Below are positions 17,222 through 26,220 of a DNA stretch of 64,000 nt, one piece after another (position 1 is the stretch's first letter; each line of letters opens with the position of its first letter). A model generated the notes under the pieces. The model was not told the DNA's origin. It made no database searches and saw nothing but the letters and a program-made list of their open reading frames with translations. Source of the DNA: JANPLD01 sp964445765 (GTDB lineage: Bacteria; Pseudomonadota; Alphaproteobacteria; Rickettsiales; UBA8987); the NCBI GenBank assembly GCA_964445765.1, contig CAYULD010000001.1:372001-436000 (forward strand), in the 5' to 3' direction. Made by a program: the position numbers and the translations under genes.

Positions 17222-18859
17222 CTCCTTATCAAAGCCATTATTTCTAGGGGATAGGATATTATTTTCATCATATTTTTTCTTATAAGAAAGCCATTGATTA
17301 TAATATTCAGATTGGGTGAATTTTTTATATAGGTTTGCGTTTGCGGTGCCTATGCCGTGCTCACTCCAACAGCTTCCATTAAATTTTTTGGTAATAGAAA
17401 AAACTTGCTCAGTAATTTCTTGCTTCCAATTCTTTTCTAAAGAATTTTGCTTATTATAAATATGCAAATGGATTGCACCAATACCGATATGTCCAAAAAA
17501 TATAGAATCTAATTTTTTTTCTTTGATTAAATTTTCTAGCTCATAAATATATGTCTCAAGATGCTTTATGGGGATTGATAAATCAAGCGAAACCCTGTTG
17601 TAAACTGCTTTTCCAAAAGAATTTGCATATTTAGTGCTTGCACCTGATATTGCGTGTCGCATTTTCAAAAACTCCTCACCTGATGAATTTGAATCAGAGC
17701 CAGAATAAGCAATTTCACTTTCATTAATCACAAGATTTTTATTTAAGATTTCATAAGCTGCAAAGCCAATATAATCATCATTTTCATCACCGATAATTTG
17801 CAGCATTAATAAATATTTTGCATCAATTTCATCATCGCTTGTAAATGGCTTTCCTTCATCATTAAAAAAAGGATTTACAAAATTTTCCTTTTCATAATCT
17901 TTTATAATTTTGAGAGATTTTTTGTCCATCAACTCAAATTGTAAAAGATTTCTAGAAAAATTATTGCGAATCACTTGTTTTATGGAATAAATTTTTGCTA
18001 AATCATTTAATTTTATAAGAAAATAATGTCTAAATTTTGGCAATTTTTTGGTAGTAAATTTTAGCTGATAAATAACCGCAAATGTGCCTTGTGTGCCGAT
18101 TGCACTTTCACCATATTGTGCTTTGGCAGAGTTTATTATTGCTTCATTTTCATTATTATTTTTAGGTTTTACCTCTCTAATTTCATCAAGCAAATTTCCA
18201 TTTCCTGTTATAGATTTACAATTTAACACTAAATCTGAAGCCTTGCCATATAGCAAGCCATATGTTCCGTGAGAGGCATTCGCAACCGCACCGCCTGCAC
18301 TCATTCCACCTCCCACCCAAACTGCACCTGTATCAACTGGAATTTCAATACCAGCTATTGATATAACATAATTTATAGTGCCGAATGGAAGCCCAGCCTC
18401 ACATTCAAGCGATGCATTTTCAAAATCTTTTTGGGTAAAATTATTTTCAGTAATAAATTTTTGAAATTCTTCTCGCCAGATTTCTGCTTTTTCTTGCGAT
18501 AATTTAATATGGTTTAATTTAGAAAAATTGAAAAATTTTCCATTTTGAAGATTTATAGAGATTAAATTATCAAGCAAATTCATATCAATAACGGCTTCAT
18601 TTAAGGCTCTCTGAGATGAAACCAAGCCAGTGTTGCCTGCAAAAATAACTGCTTTAATTTGAAATTTATTGAGCAACTTTATTGCAATTTGTAATTCATC
18701 TTTATTACTTGGAATTATTGCAAATAGAGGCTTTGCATCTTCCCCTCGCTCAATATTTATATATTTTTGAATAGCGTTTTCTTCCGGCCAAATTATTTTT
18801 AAGCTAAGATTTTCTTCCTGAATAAATTTTTTTAATTCTGAAATCTTTTCACCTTGCAT
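17210..18859 (-). CDS. FAD-linked oxidase: D-2-hydroxyglutarate or D-lactate dehydrogenase type
   Basis: The 549-residue product has an N-terminal FAD-binding (VAO-type) domain. FAD-contact segments are FAGNTGLVSS and GAVWVGGGMSAGGAVANASHG. A C-terminal oxidase domain ends in the WSEHGIGT motif and the NILSPRNNG tail. This family oxidises D-2-hydroxyacids and passes electrons to quinone or an electron-transfer protein. Substrate is not fixed by the sequence: AANTGL-like segments recall quinone-dependent D-lactate dehydrogenase, while placement opposite HglS suggests D-2-hydroxyglutarate. It converges on the lysine-dehydrogenase gene, and its last residues come from the intervening repeat. Confidence 0.82.
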   Translation of the reverse strand: MQGEKISELKKFIQEENLSLKIIWPEENAIQKYINIERGEDAKPLFAIIPSNKDELQIAIKLLNKFQIKAVIFAGNTGLVSSQRALNEAVIDMNLLDNLISINLQNGKFFNFSKLNHIKLSQEKAEIWREEFQKFITENNFTQKDFENASLECEAGLPFGTINYVISIAGIEIPVDTGAVWVGGGMSAGGAVANASHGTYGLLYGKASDLVLNCKSITGNGNLLDEIREVKPKNNNENEAIINSAKAQYGESAIGTQGTFAVIYQLKFTTKKLPKFRHYFLIKLNDLAKIYSIKQVIRNNFSRNLLQFELMDKKSLKIIKDYEKENFVNPFFNDEGKPFTSDDEIDAKYLLMLQIIGDENDDYIGFAAYEILNKNLVINESEIAYSGSDSNSSGEEFLKMRHAISGASTKYANSFGKAVYNRVSLDLSIPIKHLETYIYELENLIKEKKLDSIFFGHIGIGAIHLHIYNKQNSLEKNWKQEITEQVFSITKKFNGSCWSEHGIGTANANLYKKFTQSEYYNQWLSYKKKYDENNILSPRNNGFDKEYSK

Positions 18860-18950
18860 ATTATTATTGTTGTTAGTTGTTAGTCTTTAGTCGTTGATAG
18901 TTGGCGTAATTGATATTAACTGAATTTTTTGGTTACAAATTGCTAACTCA

Positions 18951-19733
18951 TCATGTAATACGCTTAAAATCTATTTGAAATTTTTTTGGAACTTCTTTTG
19001 CTTTGAATAAATTTACTTTTTTCTTGTTTAACATTCTAATTTTATCAATATTTTCTTGATAGCAGTTAAGACCAAAATAGATATCTTCCAATTTTCCTAT
19101 TTTTACCTTTTTTATCTCAACACCTTGATTTTCTTGAGAATTTTCTTCAAAAAGGTATGAGGTTTCCACAAGCCTGTACTCATCTTCATACTTCCAGCAC
19201 TTTGATTTATAAAAAAAGGTTTTTATTATTTTTTCTTCTCCCTTATCATCTTTTTTAATATTAGCTCTGTTATCTTCATATTTTATTTTATCAAACACCA
19301 TAACTTTAGTATTTAAATCATCCAAATTAAATTTTATCTTTAAGCATAGACCTTTGTGATTATTTGCATAATGAGACCACATCAATAAATGTGTAGCTTC
19401 TGTTTGGTCAAAATTTTTTGAAAACGAGCAATAGTAACATAATTTTCTTAAATCATTATTATACGATTCATATGCTTTTTTTAAATTTACATTATTTTTA
19501 AGCATATTTTTCTTTATGTTAGGATATACTCTCTTTACGCTTTGATATATCTCCTCGTTTTTATTAGACTTATCTTTTGTATAATCATAACTAGGATGAA
19601 AATCAAAATAGTCATTAACAAATTCTGCCCTCTTAAGAGTTATAACTTCTTCCTTCAAAAGATTTTCTAACTCTTTAAAATGGTAGGGGTTTTCTAAATC
19701 CAAATATCTATATAAATCAATAGTTCCAGCCAT
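18951..19733 (-). CDS. DUF2971 family protein
   Basis: DUF2971 proteins have no established biochemical role. The 260-residue product carries the family hallmarks: an early LYRYLDL segment, MWSHYANNHKGLCLKIKF (central) and the FFYKSKCWKYEDEYRLVE block. I chose ATG 19733 (MAGTIDLYRYL), because the upstream 24 codons come from a non-conserved AT-rich stretch. No Shine-Dalgarno is visible. Family members are patchily distributed and often sit among mobile or defence genes. Here it is a single gene flanked by palindromic and simple-sequence repeats on both sides, consistent with acquisition, but this is inference. Confidence 0.75.
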   Translation of the reverse strand: MAGTIDLYRYLDLENPYHFKELENLLKEEVITLKRAEFVNDYFDFHPSYDYTKDKSNKNEEIYQSVKRVYPNIKKNMLKNNVNLKKAYESYNNDLRKLCYYCSFSKNFDQTEATHLLMWSHYANNHKGLCLKIKFNLDDLNTKVMVFDKIKYEDNRANIKKDDKGEEKIIKTFFYKSKCWKYEDEYRLVETSYLFEENSQENQGVEIKKVKIGKLEDIYFGLNCYQENIDKIRMLNKKKVNLFKAKEVPKKFQIDFKRIT

Positions 19734-19804
19734 ATTATAAAATATAAATATTTTAACTATTAACCCCAAATAAAGTTCAAAGTGAAAAAATTCGGGGTAT
19801 GACA

Positions 19805-19896
19805 TATTCTCTAATCCCTAACCCCAAGAACCTAGCCCCCAACTTCCCCCCCTCTTTATCTCCCAACGCAAGCAGGGGGAGAAATTAGAGAGAATA
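19805..19896. repeat. Palindromic repeat with C-rich interior
   Basis: TATTCTCTAAT (19805-19815) pairs with ATTAGAGAGAATA (19884-19896), apart from a 2-nt indel. Between them lie a CCCTAACCCC-type tract and a block, CCCCCCTCTTTATCTCCC with GCAAGCAGGGGGAGAA. That block resembles the interior of the element at 33970-34180. No clear target duplication was found. Confidence 0.55.
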
Positions 19897-19909
19897 ATAC
19901 TTTGCACTA

Positions 19910-19945
19910 GCTACTAACTACTAACTACCAACTACTAACTACTAC
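19910..19945. repeat. (CTAACTA)-type simple-sequence tract after selO
   Basis: Short direct repeats of ACTAACTACTAACTACC-type units cover this 36-bp tract. On the opposite strand it reads TAGTAGTTAGTAGTTGG and begins within the last codons of selO, providing its TAG stop and a second in-frame TAG. Similar sequence flanks the four-helix-bundle gene at 41508-41912. Confidence 0.7.
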
Positions 19946-21398
19946 AAGAAATACAAATATCCTTTGACCAATCAGGCGGTGGTGCGGCATAAACTTCAAA
20001 TTCAAGCTGCTCATCAAATGGTTTTTTAAGAATTTGCCTAAGTTTTTTAACTTCAGAATAATCTTCTGCGAAGGTAGCTTGTTTAATCGCAATTTCTGCA
20101 AGATAATTTCTCAAAATATATTTGGGATTAATTTTTTTCATTTCCGATTCTCTTTCCTTCTCAAGCTTGCTAGGGTTTTTGTTATAATCTGCCCAGTTTT
20201 CAAGCATAATACGCTTTTTATATTTCTCTTCCCACTCCATAAAATATTCTGGCTTCTTAAACATTTTATGAAAATTAGAATTAACTTCATTAATTTTTAG
20301 CTCACATAAATTTCTAAAAAATATAGTATAATCAACTTCAAAATCATTTAGTAACTGCATCAAATTTTGAATTAATTTTACATCTTCAGGCTTTTTCTGT
20401 TTTAACCCCAATTTTTGACGGATTATATCAATATATTCTCTAGTAAAAATATCCGAATATAAGCTCAGAACTTCTTTTGCGAGGTTTAACGGCAAAAGAG
20501 GCTCTAAGGCGTATGATAAAGCAAATAAATTCCAATGTGCAATTTGTGGTTGGTTCATATAGCTATATCGCCCTGTGTGATCAGAGTGATTTGGAACATA
20601 ACCATAATCAAAATTATCAACAAAACCATAAGGGCCATAATCAATGGTAAGCCCAAGAATACTCATATTATCTGTATTCATAACGCCGTGAGTAAAGCCA
20701 AAAGCCTGCCATTTTGCCATTAATTTTGCAGTTTTATTCATCACTAAATAGAAAAATTTTTCATATTTATTTTGAAATGATAAAGCATCTGGGTAAAATT
20801 TTTCTATAATATAATCCGCCAGAATTTGCGTATTTTCAGGTTTTTTGCTGTGGGTAAAAAACTCAAAATGACCAAATCTTACAAAACTAGGGCTAATTCT
20901 TGTTACCATTGCACCTTTTTCAACGCCTTCACGCATAACATTTTCATCACTACCAATTAAGCATAACGCACGAGTGGTAGGAATACCAAGATAGTGCAAA
21001 GCCTCACTTGCAAGATATTCCCTAATTGATGAACGAAGAACCGCCTTGCCATCACCAAATCTTGAATAAGGCGTTTTGCCACTTCCTTTAAGCTGGATTT
21101 CATAGCAAGAGTGATTTTTTGCTTCAATTTCCCCAAGTAAATGGGCTCTGCCATCCCCTAATTGCGGAACATATGAGCCAAATTGATGACCAGAATAAAC
21201 TGTTGAGATAATTTCACTGCCATTAAATATTTTCTGACCGCTAAAATATTCAACCGCTTCTTTTTCAGATAAATTAATGCCTAATTCCTCCGCAAGCTCA
21301 GTGTTATAATCAATCAGAAATGGGTTTTCAAACGCCTCAATTTCTGTTTTGCTAAAAAAATCCTTACCTAGTTTTGAATATGTGTTTATAAATTTCAT
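19935..21398 (-). CDS. selO: Protein adenylyltransferase SelO (YdiU/UPF0061)
   Basis: SelO is a pseudokinase-fold enzyme that transfers AMP to protein Ser/Thr/Tyr residues and influences the oxidative stress response. The 487-residue product has the typical order: YSGHQFGSYVPQLGDGRAHL near residue 67, then LKGSGKTPYSRFGDGKAVLR, GVMNTDNMSILGLTIDYGP and the NQPQIAHWNL segment. The C-terminus CISCSS matches the redox-active end where eukaryotic SelO carries selenocysteine; here both positions are cysteine. I preferred ATG 21398 over the GTG at 21407. The stop codon lies in a TAGTTAG simple repeat. Confidence 0.94.
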   Translation of the reverse strand: MKFINTYSKLGKDFFSKTEIEAFENPFLIDYNTELAEELGINLSEKEAVEYFSGQKIFNGSEIISTVYSGHQFGSYVPQLGDGRAHLLGEIEAKNHSCYEIQLKGSGKTPYSRFGDGKAVLRSSIREYLASEALHYLGIPTTRALCLIGSDENVMREGVEKGAMVTRISPSFVRFGHFEFFTHSKKPENTQILADYIIEKFYPDALSFQNKYEKFFYLVMNKTAKLMAKWQAFGFTHGVMNTDNMSILGLTIDYGPYGFVDNFDYGYVPNHSDHTGRYSYMNQPQIAHWNLFALSYALEPLLPLNLAKEVLSLYSDIFTREYIDIIRQKLGLKQKKPEDVKLIQNLMQLLNDFEVDYTIFFRNLCELKINEVNSNFHKMFKKPEYFMEWEEKYKKRIMLENWADYNKNPSKLEKERESEMKKINPKYILRNYLAEIAIKQATFAEDYSEVKKLRQILKKPFDEQLEFEVYAAPPPDWSKDICISCSS

Positions 21399-21452
21399 TA
21401 TATGCACTTATATTTGCTATAAAATATATCACAAATTATTTAATATAGCTAA

Positions 21453-22739
21453 ATGGATATGAAAAAACTTTATGTATTATTTTTAATTTTCTTTTCATTT
21501 GATGTTTATTCTCAAACATCAAGCAATCCTATTATTCAGAATATTAAGGTAGATGGCAATTTCAACCCATCAGGTTTAGGCGGGCAAACCCCCAATTATG
21601 AAGATAGAAGAAGGCCAAGCAATAACCCCAATGAAAAGGCAGAAGATAATAGCAAAATTATAAATGTTGAGGAAAACCAAAATTCAGAAGATCAAAAAGT
21701 TCAGATTATCCAATCAAATAACCCCTTTGATATTCAGTTAAATAGCCAATCTAAAGATAATAAAAATAATGCGAATGATGGAAATTTTAAGCCCTTTGAT
21801 AATTATGAATTTGTGAAGGAAAGCCTTGAAGCCCCCAAAACGCCTCAGAATAATTATGGCACTGATAATTATAATAACCCGCAGAGTGAGTTATATCAAC
21901 GCGCCAAAAACCCCAATTTTGTTGAGGCAACCCCCAGTAATTACGAGTTTGAAGAGGTGAAAGAATCTTGCGATGATAGGCAAGAAATTTGTATAAAATA
22001 TTTTATTTCGCCTGAGATTATTATCTTTGAGGCAACTAACAATTCTGCATTTACTAAAACAATTTCAATGATGATATGGAATAGTAATTCGGTGTTGAAA
22101 TATTTTGTTCGCTCACCAGAGAGAATAATTTTGCGTGGCAAGCAGAATATTAAAATTGCTGAAATTTATGTAAATCAAAATGGTGAGGAAGCGAGCTTTA
22201 ACTTCAATTTCAAGGCGATTGATGGCTTTGTAGAAGCAATTCACGATAATTCTTATATATATTCTTTGCCGTTTGAGCCGGGCAAAACTTTTAAGATGAT
22301 ACAAGGTTATGGTGGCAAGTTTTCACATATTGATGAGGAGAATTATTTTTCCTATGATTTTAGAATGCCAACTGGAACGCCCGTTTTCTCAGCTCGTGAA
22401 GGGGTGGTGGTTAAAATTAAAGAGGTTTATGCAGATGGCGGGCTTGATATTAGATTAAAGAGGCGTTCAAATTATATTCACATTGAACACGAAGATGGCA
22501 CGATTGGAATTTACGCTCATTTAGCAAGGGGCGGTGCGAGTGTTGCGGTGGGTGATTATGTGCAGAAGGGGCAGATGATAGGGTTTTCAGGCAATACGGG
22601 TTATAGTGGCTCTCCGCATTTACATTTTGCGGTGGTGAAAGTGAAGAAAAACGGCAAGATGCAATCCCTGCCGATTAAAATCCAAACCAAACAAGGCATT
22701 TCAGATAGGCTAAAAGAAGGCGAATATTTAGTTAGGTAA
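21453..22739 (+). CDS. Exported M23-family metallopeptidase-like protein
   Basis: M23 (LytM) domains cut peptide crosslinks of peptidoglycan or activate amidases. The 428-residue product has a signal peptide (MKKLYVLFLIFFSFDVYSQ after an in-frame MD), then an Asn-rich disordered stretch to about residue 150 and a beta-rich middle domain. A C-terminal M23 domain (about 285-410) has the zinc-ligand pattern: His and Asp in FSHIDEENYFSYDF, and HLHF in SGSPHLHFAVV. The GTPVFSAREGVVV and GNTGYSGSPH segments are typical. The true start may be ATG 21459. It converges on the polysaccharide genes with a 5-bp gap. Confidence 0.85.
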   Translation: MDMKKLYVLFLIFFSFDVYSQTSSNPIIQNIKVDGNFNPSGLGGQTPNYEDRRRPSNNPNEKAEDNSKIINVEENQNSEDQKVQIIQSNNPFDIQLNSQSKDNKNNANDGNFKPFDNYEFVKESLEAPKTPQNNYGTDNYNNPQSELYQRAKNPNFVEATPSNYEFEEVKESCDDRQEICIKYFISPEIIIFEATNNSAFTKTISMMIWNSNSVLKYFVRSPERIILRGKQNIKIAEIYVNQNGEEASFNFNFKAIDGFVEAIHDNSYIYSLPFEPGKTFKMIQGYGGKFSHIDEENYFSYDFRMPTGTPVFSAREGVVVKIKEVYADGGLDIRLKRRSNYIHIEHEDGTIGIYAHLARGGASVAVGDYVQKGQMIGFSGNTGYSGSPHLHFAVVKVKKNGKMQSLPIKIQTKQGISDRLKEGEYLVR

Positions 22740-22744
22740 GATAT

Positions 22745-24349
22745 TTAATGTTTAGATTTTTTATCTTTGAAAAGAACATGAAGCCACCTTACATGCTTCT
22801 TTTTTGAATCCTTAAAAAAAGATTTTGGATTAGAAATTAATTTTTTAGTTTTTTTACTAATTACTTTCTTCTTGTTAATTTTATTTACAATCTGCTCTTC
22901 AGTTTTAGAATTTCTATCCTTTTCAATAATTTGATTTGCTATTACTGTGTTTGCATTTTTTGAATCCACATTGGAATCTTTAATTGGCTTGTATAAAGGA
23001 ATAAATTGAGGAGAAACGAATTTTTCTTTTAGTTGTAAAACGCCAGACTTGAAAACCGAAATTAAATGCTTTTCAAGTGCAACTGTTAAAAATTCTTCTA
23101 GTTTATTATATTCATCTAAAGATAAATTAGATTTACTAACTCTTTTTACATAACTTATTACATCATCCACTTTCTTAACATCATAAGTAAAGCCTTTATT
23201 GCCATAAAAAGGTTTAGCAAGTGTTATTGGCTTAATGCCATAAAAAGCCGCCTCAATAGCACTTTGCGAGTTAAGAACAATTACATGATCAACTGATTCA
23301 AAAAGTGAATATAGGTTAAAATCTTCAACTATTATTAGCCTATTATAATTTTCATTATGAAGATTATTTTTATATTCAAAAATATTATCTGCAGTAATTG
23401 CTTTGCCAATTTTCTTTCTTTCCCAAGGATGTGCCTTAAAAATTATATCATAATCAGTTTGCTTAATTAGCTTATCAATTAATTCAAGATACATAAGCAT
23501 AGAATTTCTGCTATCTAGCTTAGTTTCTATAATTGAATAATCGTTTATAACTTGACCAATTATTAATATTTTCTTTTGTGATTTTTTTAGGATAATTCTA
23601 TCTTCTGCAGAAATTTCAGGCTGTTTAACATTCTTATTTTTCATCATAAGAACTTTATTAATTGCCTTCATTCTTAATCTATTTCTTTCCCACACATCTT
23701 TTGGAAATTGTGAAATTATGCTTTCATAATATGTTTTATATCTTAAATCTGAATTGTTAGCTATTGGCAAATACCTCTCTTCACAATAATAGTTATTACC
23801 TGTAAAAAAATGCTCAACTACTAAAGGTTTAGTCTTTCTAAATTTAAGAACTTCTAATAATGATCTGCAATAAATATTGCTTCCAGAAAACACAAAGGCG
23901 TGCGTAAATAATGGTAATTTAGAAAGTAATTCAAACCAAAACATCAACCAATTAAGTGCAACTGCTAAATTTAGTAACAAATCTTCCTTATCATTTTTAT
24001 ACATTTCATCAAAAAGTTTTACTTTATCGCTTGTAACAACTCTTGAATACCAATGTTCTTTGGTCATTAAAAATGATAGAAGCTCTGCATTACAAACTTC
24101 AAATAAATTAACCCCTTTATAAGATTCATTAAATAGAGATTTTTTATCAAGAGATTTTAAGGAATCATATTCTTTCTGAAAAAATGATTTTTTATTTTGG
24201 TAATTTCCAAAACTAGTCATTAAATTCAATCTTTCTGTATTAGTATAAGTTTTAATCTTTTCATTTTTTATAAATATCAATAGACTTGCAAAGCCTCTCT
24301 CGTGAAAGTGCAAATTATCTGGAAAAAAGAAATGTAATTTATCTAGCAT
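22745..24349 (-). CDS. Capsule-export/Kdo-transferase-like polysaccharide protein
   Basis: The 534-residue product resembles the KpsS/KpsC-type capsule polysaccharide family in its central and C-terminal parts. Examples are FKAHPWERKKIG, the downstream VIVLNSQSAIEAAFYGIKP and TLAKPFYGNKGFT. In that family the HP and SQS/EA..G.P motifs belong to a GT-B-like nucleotide-sugar or Kdo transferase fold. The C-terminus (about 455-534) is a Lys/Asn-rich tail. It is the last gene of a three-gene unit after a sulfotransferase and a glycosyltransferase, with gaps of only 4-7 bp. A role in surface or capsular glycan synthesis is inferred. Confidence 0.68.
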   Translation of the reverse strand: MLDKLHFFFPDNLHFHERGFASLLIFIKNEKIKTYTNTERLNLMTSFGNYQNKKSFFQKEYDSLKSLDKKSLFNESYKGVNLFEVCNAELLSFLMTKEHWYSRVVTSDKVKLFDEMYKNDKEDLLLNLAVALNWLMFWFELLSKLPLFTHAFVFSGSNIYCRSLLEVLKFRKTKPLVVEHFFTGNNYYCEERYLPIANNSDLRYKTYYESIISQFPKDVWERNRLRMKAINKVLMMKNKNVKQPEISAEDRIILKKSQKKILIIGQVINDYSIIETKLDSRNSMLMYLELIDKLIKQTDYDIIFKAHPWERKKIGKAITADNIFEYKNNLHNENYNRLIIVEDFNLYSLFESVDHVIVLNSQSAIEAAFYGIKPITLAKPFYGNKGFTYDVKKVDDVISYVKRVSKSNLSLDEYNKLEEFLTVALEKHLISVFKSGVLQLKEKFVSPQFIPLYKPIKDSNVDSKNANTVIANQIIEKDRNSKTEEQIVNKINKKKVISKKTKKLISNPKSFFKDSKKKHVRWLHVLFKDKKSKH

Positions 24350-24356
24350 TATTATT

Positions 24357-25286
24357 TTACTTTTTATTCACTATTTTTCTGTATTCAGAAAATATTAGGC
24401 TATTTACTTGCTCCCAGCTTAAAGCTCTGGATGAGGCTAATTTTGCACCTTTTTTAATTGTTTCAAGCTCTTTAAGATTTATTATTCTATTAAAAATTTT
24501 AATATCTTTGTAAAAATCACCAGTTAAAAAAAAGCCATTAAAGCCATCTTCTACAAAGTCCATACACATTCCAACTTTAGAAGAAATTATTGGCGTGGCT
24601 GAAGCAATCGCTTCAGGTAGATTTGCAGGCCCTCCTTCAAATTGACTTGTAATGAGAAGTATATCTATATTTTTATATAACTCTGAAAATAATCTATAGG
24701 GCAATCTTTCATAAAAATTTACTTCAAAGCCTAGATTAATTAGTTCAAAAGCTGTTTCTTGCCTATTTTCACCAACTAACAAAAAAGAAAAATTTTCTTT
24801 GTATATTCTTTTGGATAAATCTTTTAAGTAAGCCTCACCCTTTACTTTTCTGCCATAATTTTTAGAAAAAATACCAATCCTAATTTTTTTTGAAGTGGTT
24901 TTTTCTTGAGAATTATCGTTAAAAATTTTTTTATCTACACCATGCGGAATAACAACGGTATTTTTAATACCTTTATTAAATAAAAATTCTTTTTGCTGAG
25001 AGTTTAGGCAAATTATGGTTTTTGCCTCTTTATATCTTGGTTCAAATTTTGAAAAATCATGCCATATATCATTATCATTTAAGTCATGATGAACAGTGCA
25101 TAAAGAATTTTTTTGCAAATTAGTTTCTAGATGTGGTCTGTGATAGTGAAATATATCAGAGTTTAATTGTGGCTTAATTGAATTAACCAACTGAATATCA
25201 TTTGGGCAAGAATTATGCATTCTTTCAAAAAGATCATTAAAAATCTTACTATCAATTTCAGCAGATGTAACTTGGTTGACTAACAT
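24357..25286 (-). CDS. GT4-type glycosyltransferase
   Basis: The 309-residue product is a GT-B glycosyltransferase of the large GT4 group, which transfers a sugar from a nucleotide donor. The C-terminal donor domain shows VVIPHGVDKKIFN, RIGIFSKNYGRKVKG, FLLVGENRQ and the E-x7-E-like EGGPANLPEAIASATPII loop. The N-terminal acceptor domain is short compared with the family (usual total 350-400 residues). The first 50 residues may therefore be reduced. It sits between the sulfotransferase (4-bp gap) and the capsule-like gene (7-bp gap), in one likely operon. Confidence 0.82.
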   Translation of the reverse strand: MLVNQVTSAEIDSKIFNDLFERMHNSCPNDIQLVNSIKPQLNSDIFHYHRPHLETNLQKNSLCTVHHDLNDNDIWHDFSKFEPRYKEAKTIICLNSQQKEFLFNKGIKNTVVIPHGVDKKIFNDNSQEKTTSKKIRIGIFSKNYGRKVKGEAYLKDLSKRIYKENFSFLLVGENRQETAFELINLGFEVNFYERLPYRLFSELYKNIDILLITSQFEGGPANLPEAIASATPIISSKVGMCMDFVEDGFNGFFLTGDFYKDIKIFNRIINLKELETIKKGAKLASSRALSWEQVNSLIFSEYRKIVNKK

Positions 25287-25290
25287 AAAA

Positions 25291-25956
25291 CTAATAACCT
25301 AATTTCTTTTCAAGGCTCAGCCCACCAGTTTCAATCCATAACAAATTTATCTCTTCATCCCACCAATCTCTCCAATCACTTATTTGGCCTGAATATGTTA
25401 TACTATTTCCTAAAACCTTCTCCTTTAATGGCTTTTTATTTTGAATATTAAGAAATAATAAAATTTCACTAGAAACCCTATCAAAATCTTGAAAAAAATC
25501 TTCAAACCGAACATTTAGAGAATTTTGATCGCTTATCCAATTAGAAAAGCCAGAGTAATATTTAACAACACTCATATTAAACATTTGGGAAGAAATAATT
25601 TCTTTCAAATATTCCTTGCTTGGCTCAATAATTTCATTTTTTAATTTTCTTTCTTTAACCCTATGCTTCATCCAGCTAACAGCAACATTTCTAGGGTGTC
25701 TGTAAATATGCATATGCTTATGATTACCCTCAGCAATTCTATCTCTCAAATTACCTGTATATGAAAAATGACAATGAACAAAATTATTATTATCAAATGT
25801 AAATACATCCTTAATTTTTGTTTTACCTTTAATAATTAGAGGTGATTTAGGAGTTCTTTTAATCAAAGTTCCTCCAACTTGATGAAAACCTAAATTTTTA
25901 GCAAAGCTAGTTAAAATATGCGTTCCTGTTTTTGAGCAGCCATTGCAAAAAATCAT
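25291..25956 (-). CDS. Sulfotransferase-domain protein
   Basis: The 221-residue product has the PAPS-binding features of cytosolic-type sulfotransferases. These are the 5'-phosphosulfate loop CSKTGTHILTSFAKNLGF (about 6-23) and the 3'-phosphate site IYRHPRNVAVSW (about 104-115), followed by VRFEDFF. Such enzymes move sulfate from PAPS to hydroxyl groups. As the first gene of a cluster with a glycosyltransferase and a capsule-like protein, it probably sulfates a surface glycan. No PAPS synthesis gene is in the window. Start is ATG at 25956. Confidence 0.82.
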   Translation of the reverse strand: MIFCNGCSKTGTHILTSFAKNLGFHQVGGTLIKRTPKSPLIIKGKTKIKDVFTFDNNNFVHCHFSYTGNLRDRIAEGNHKHMHIYRHPRNVAVSWMKHRVKERKLKNEIIEPSKEYLKEIISSQMFNMSVVKYYSGFSNWISDQNSLNVRFEDFFQDFDRVSSEILLFLNIQNKKPLKEKVLGNSITYSGQISDWRDWWDEEINLLWIETGGLSLEKKLGY

Positions 25957-26018
25957 AGAAAAAACTATTATTTTTAATAGAATCTAAAACTTAACAAATA
26001 TATAATTAATGGGGGAAA

Positions 26019-26174
26019 ATGATAATATCACCAATGATATTTCCAATTTTACTACTTATAGTTTCAAATCTGTTTATGACATTTGCTTGGTATGGCCATT
26101 TGAAATATAAATCCGCACCACTTCTAATAGTTATTTTTATCAGCTGGGCAATAGCTTTTTTTGAATATAACTAA
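26019..26174 (+). pseudogene. Truncated DUF486 (DMT-superfamily) membrane protein
   Basis: A 51-codon ORF starts with ATG after a GGGGGA ribosome-binding sequence. It reads MIISPMIFPI..NLFMTFAWYGHLKY..ISWAIAFFEYN. This closely follows the N-terminal half of DUF486 proteins, small membrane proteins normally about 110-120 residues long. The family continues after FFEY with a Leu-Gln-Val-Pro-Ala-Asn-Arg block, but here a stop follows immediately and no remnant of that half can be found downstream. The gene is either a degraded remnant or an unusually short two-helix protein. The intact start site argues for a recent loss. Confidence 0.7.
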
Positions 26175-26220
26175 ATTCCTTAATTCAAAAATCATAAATA
26201 CTTCATTAAAACAATTTATA

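Noticed and set aside
19910..19945. CRISPR or direct-repeat array
   Set aside because: The units are 7-12 bp with no spacers of constant length and no cas genes. It is a simple-sequence tract.
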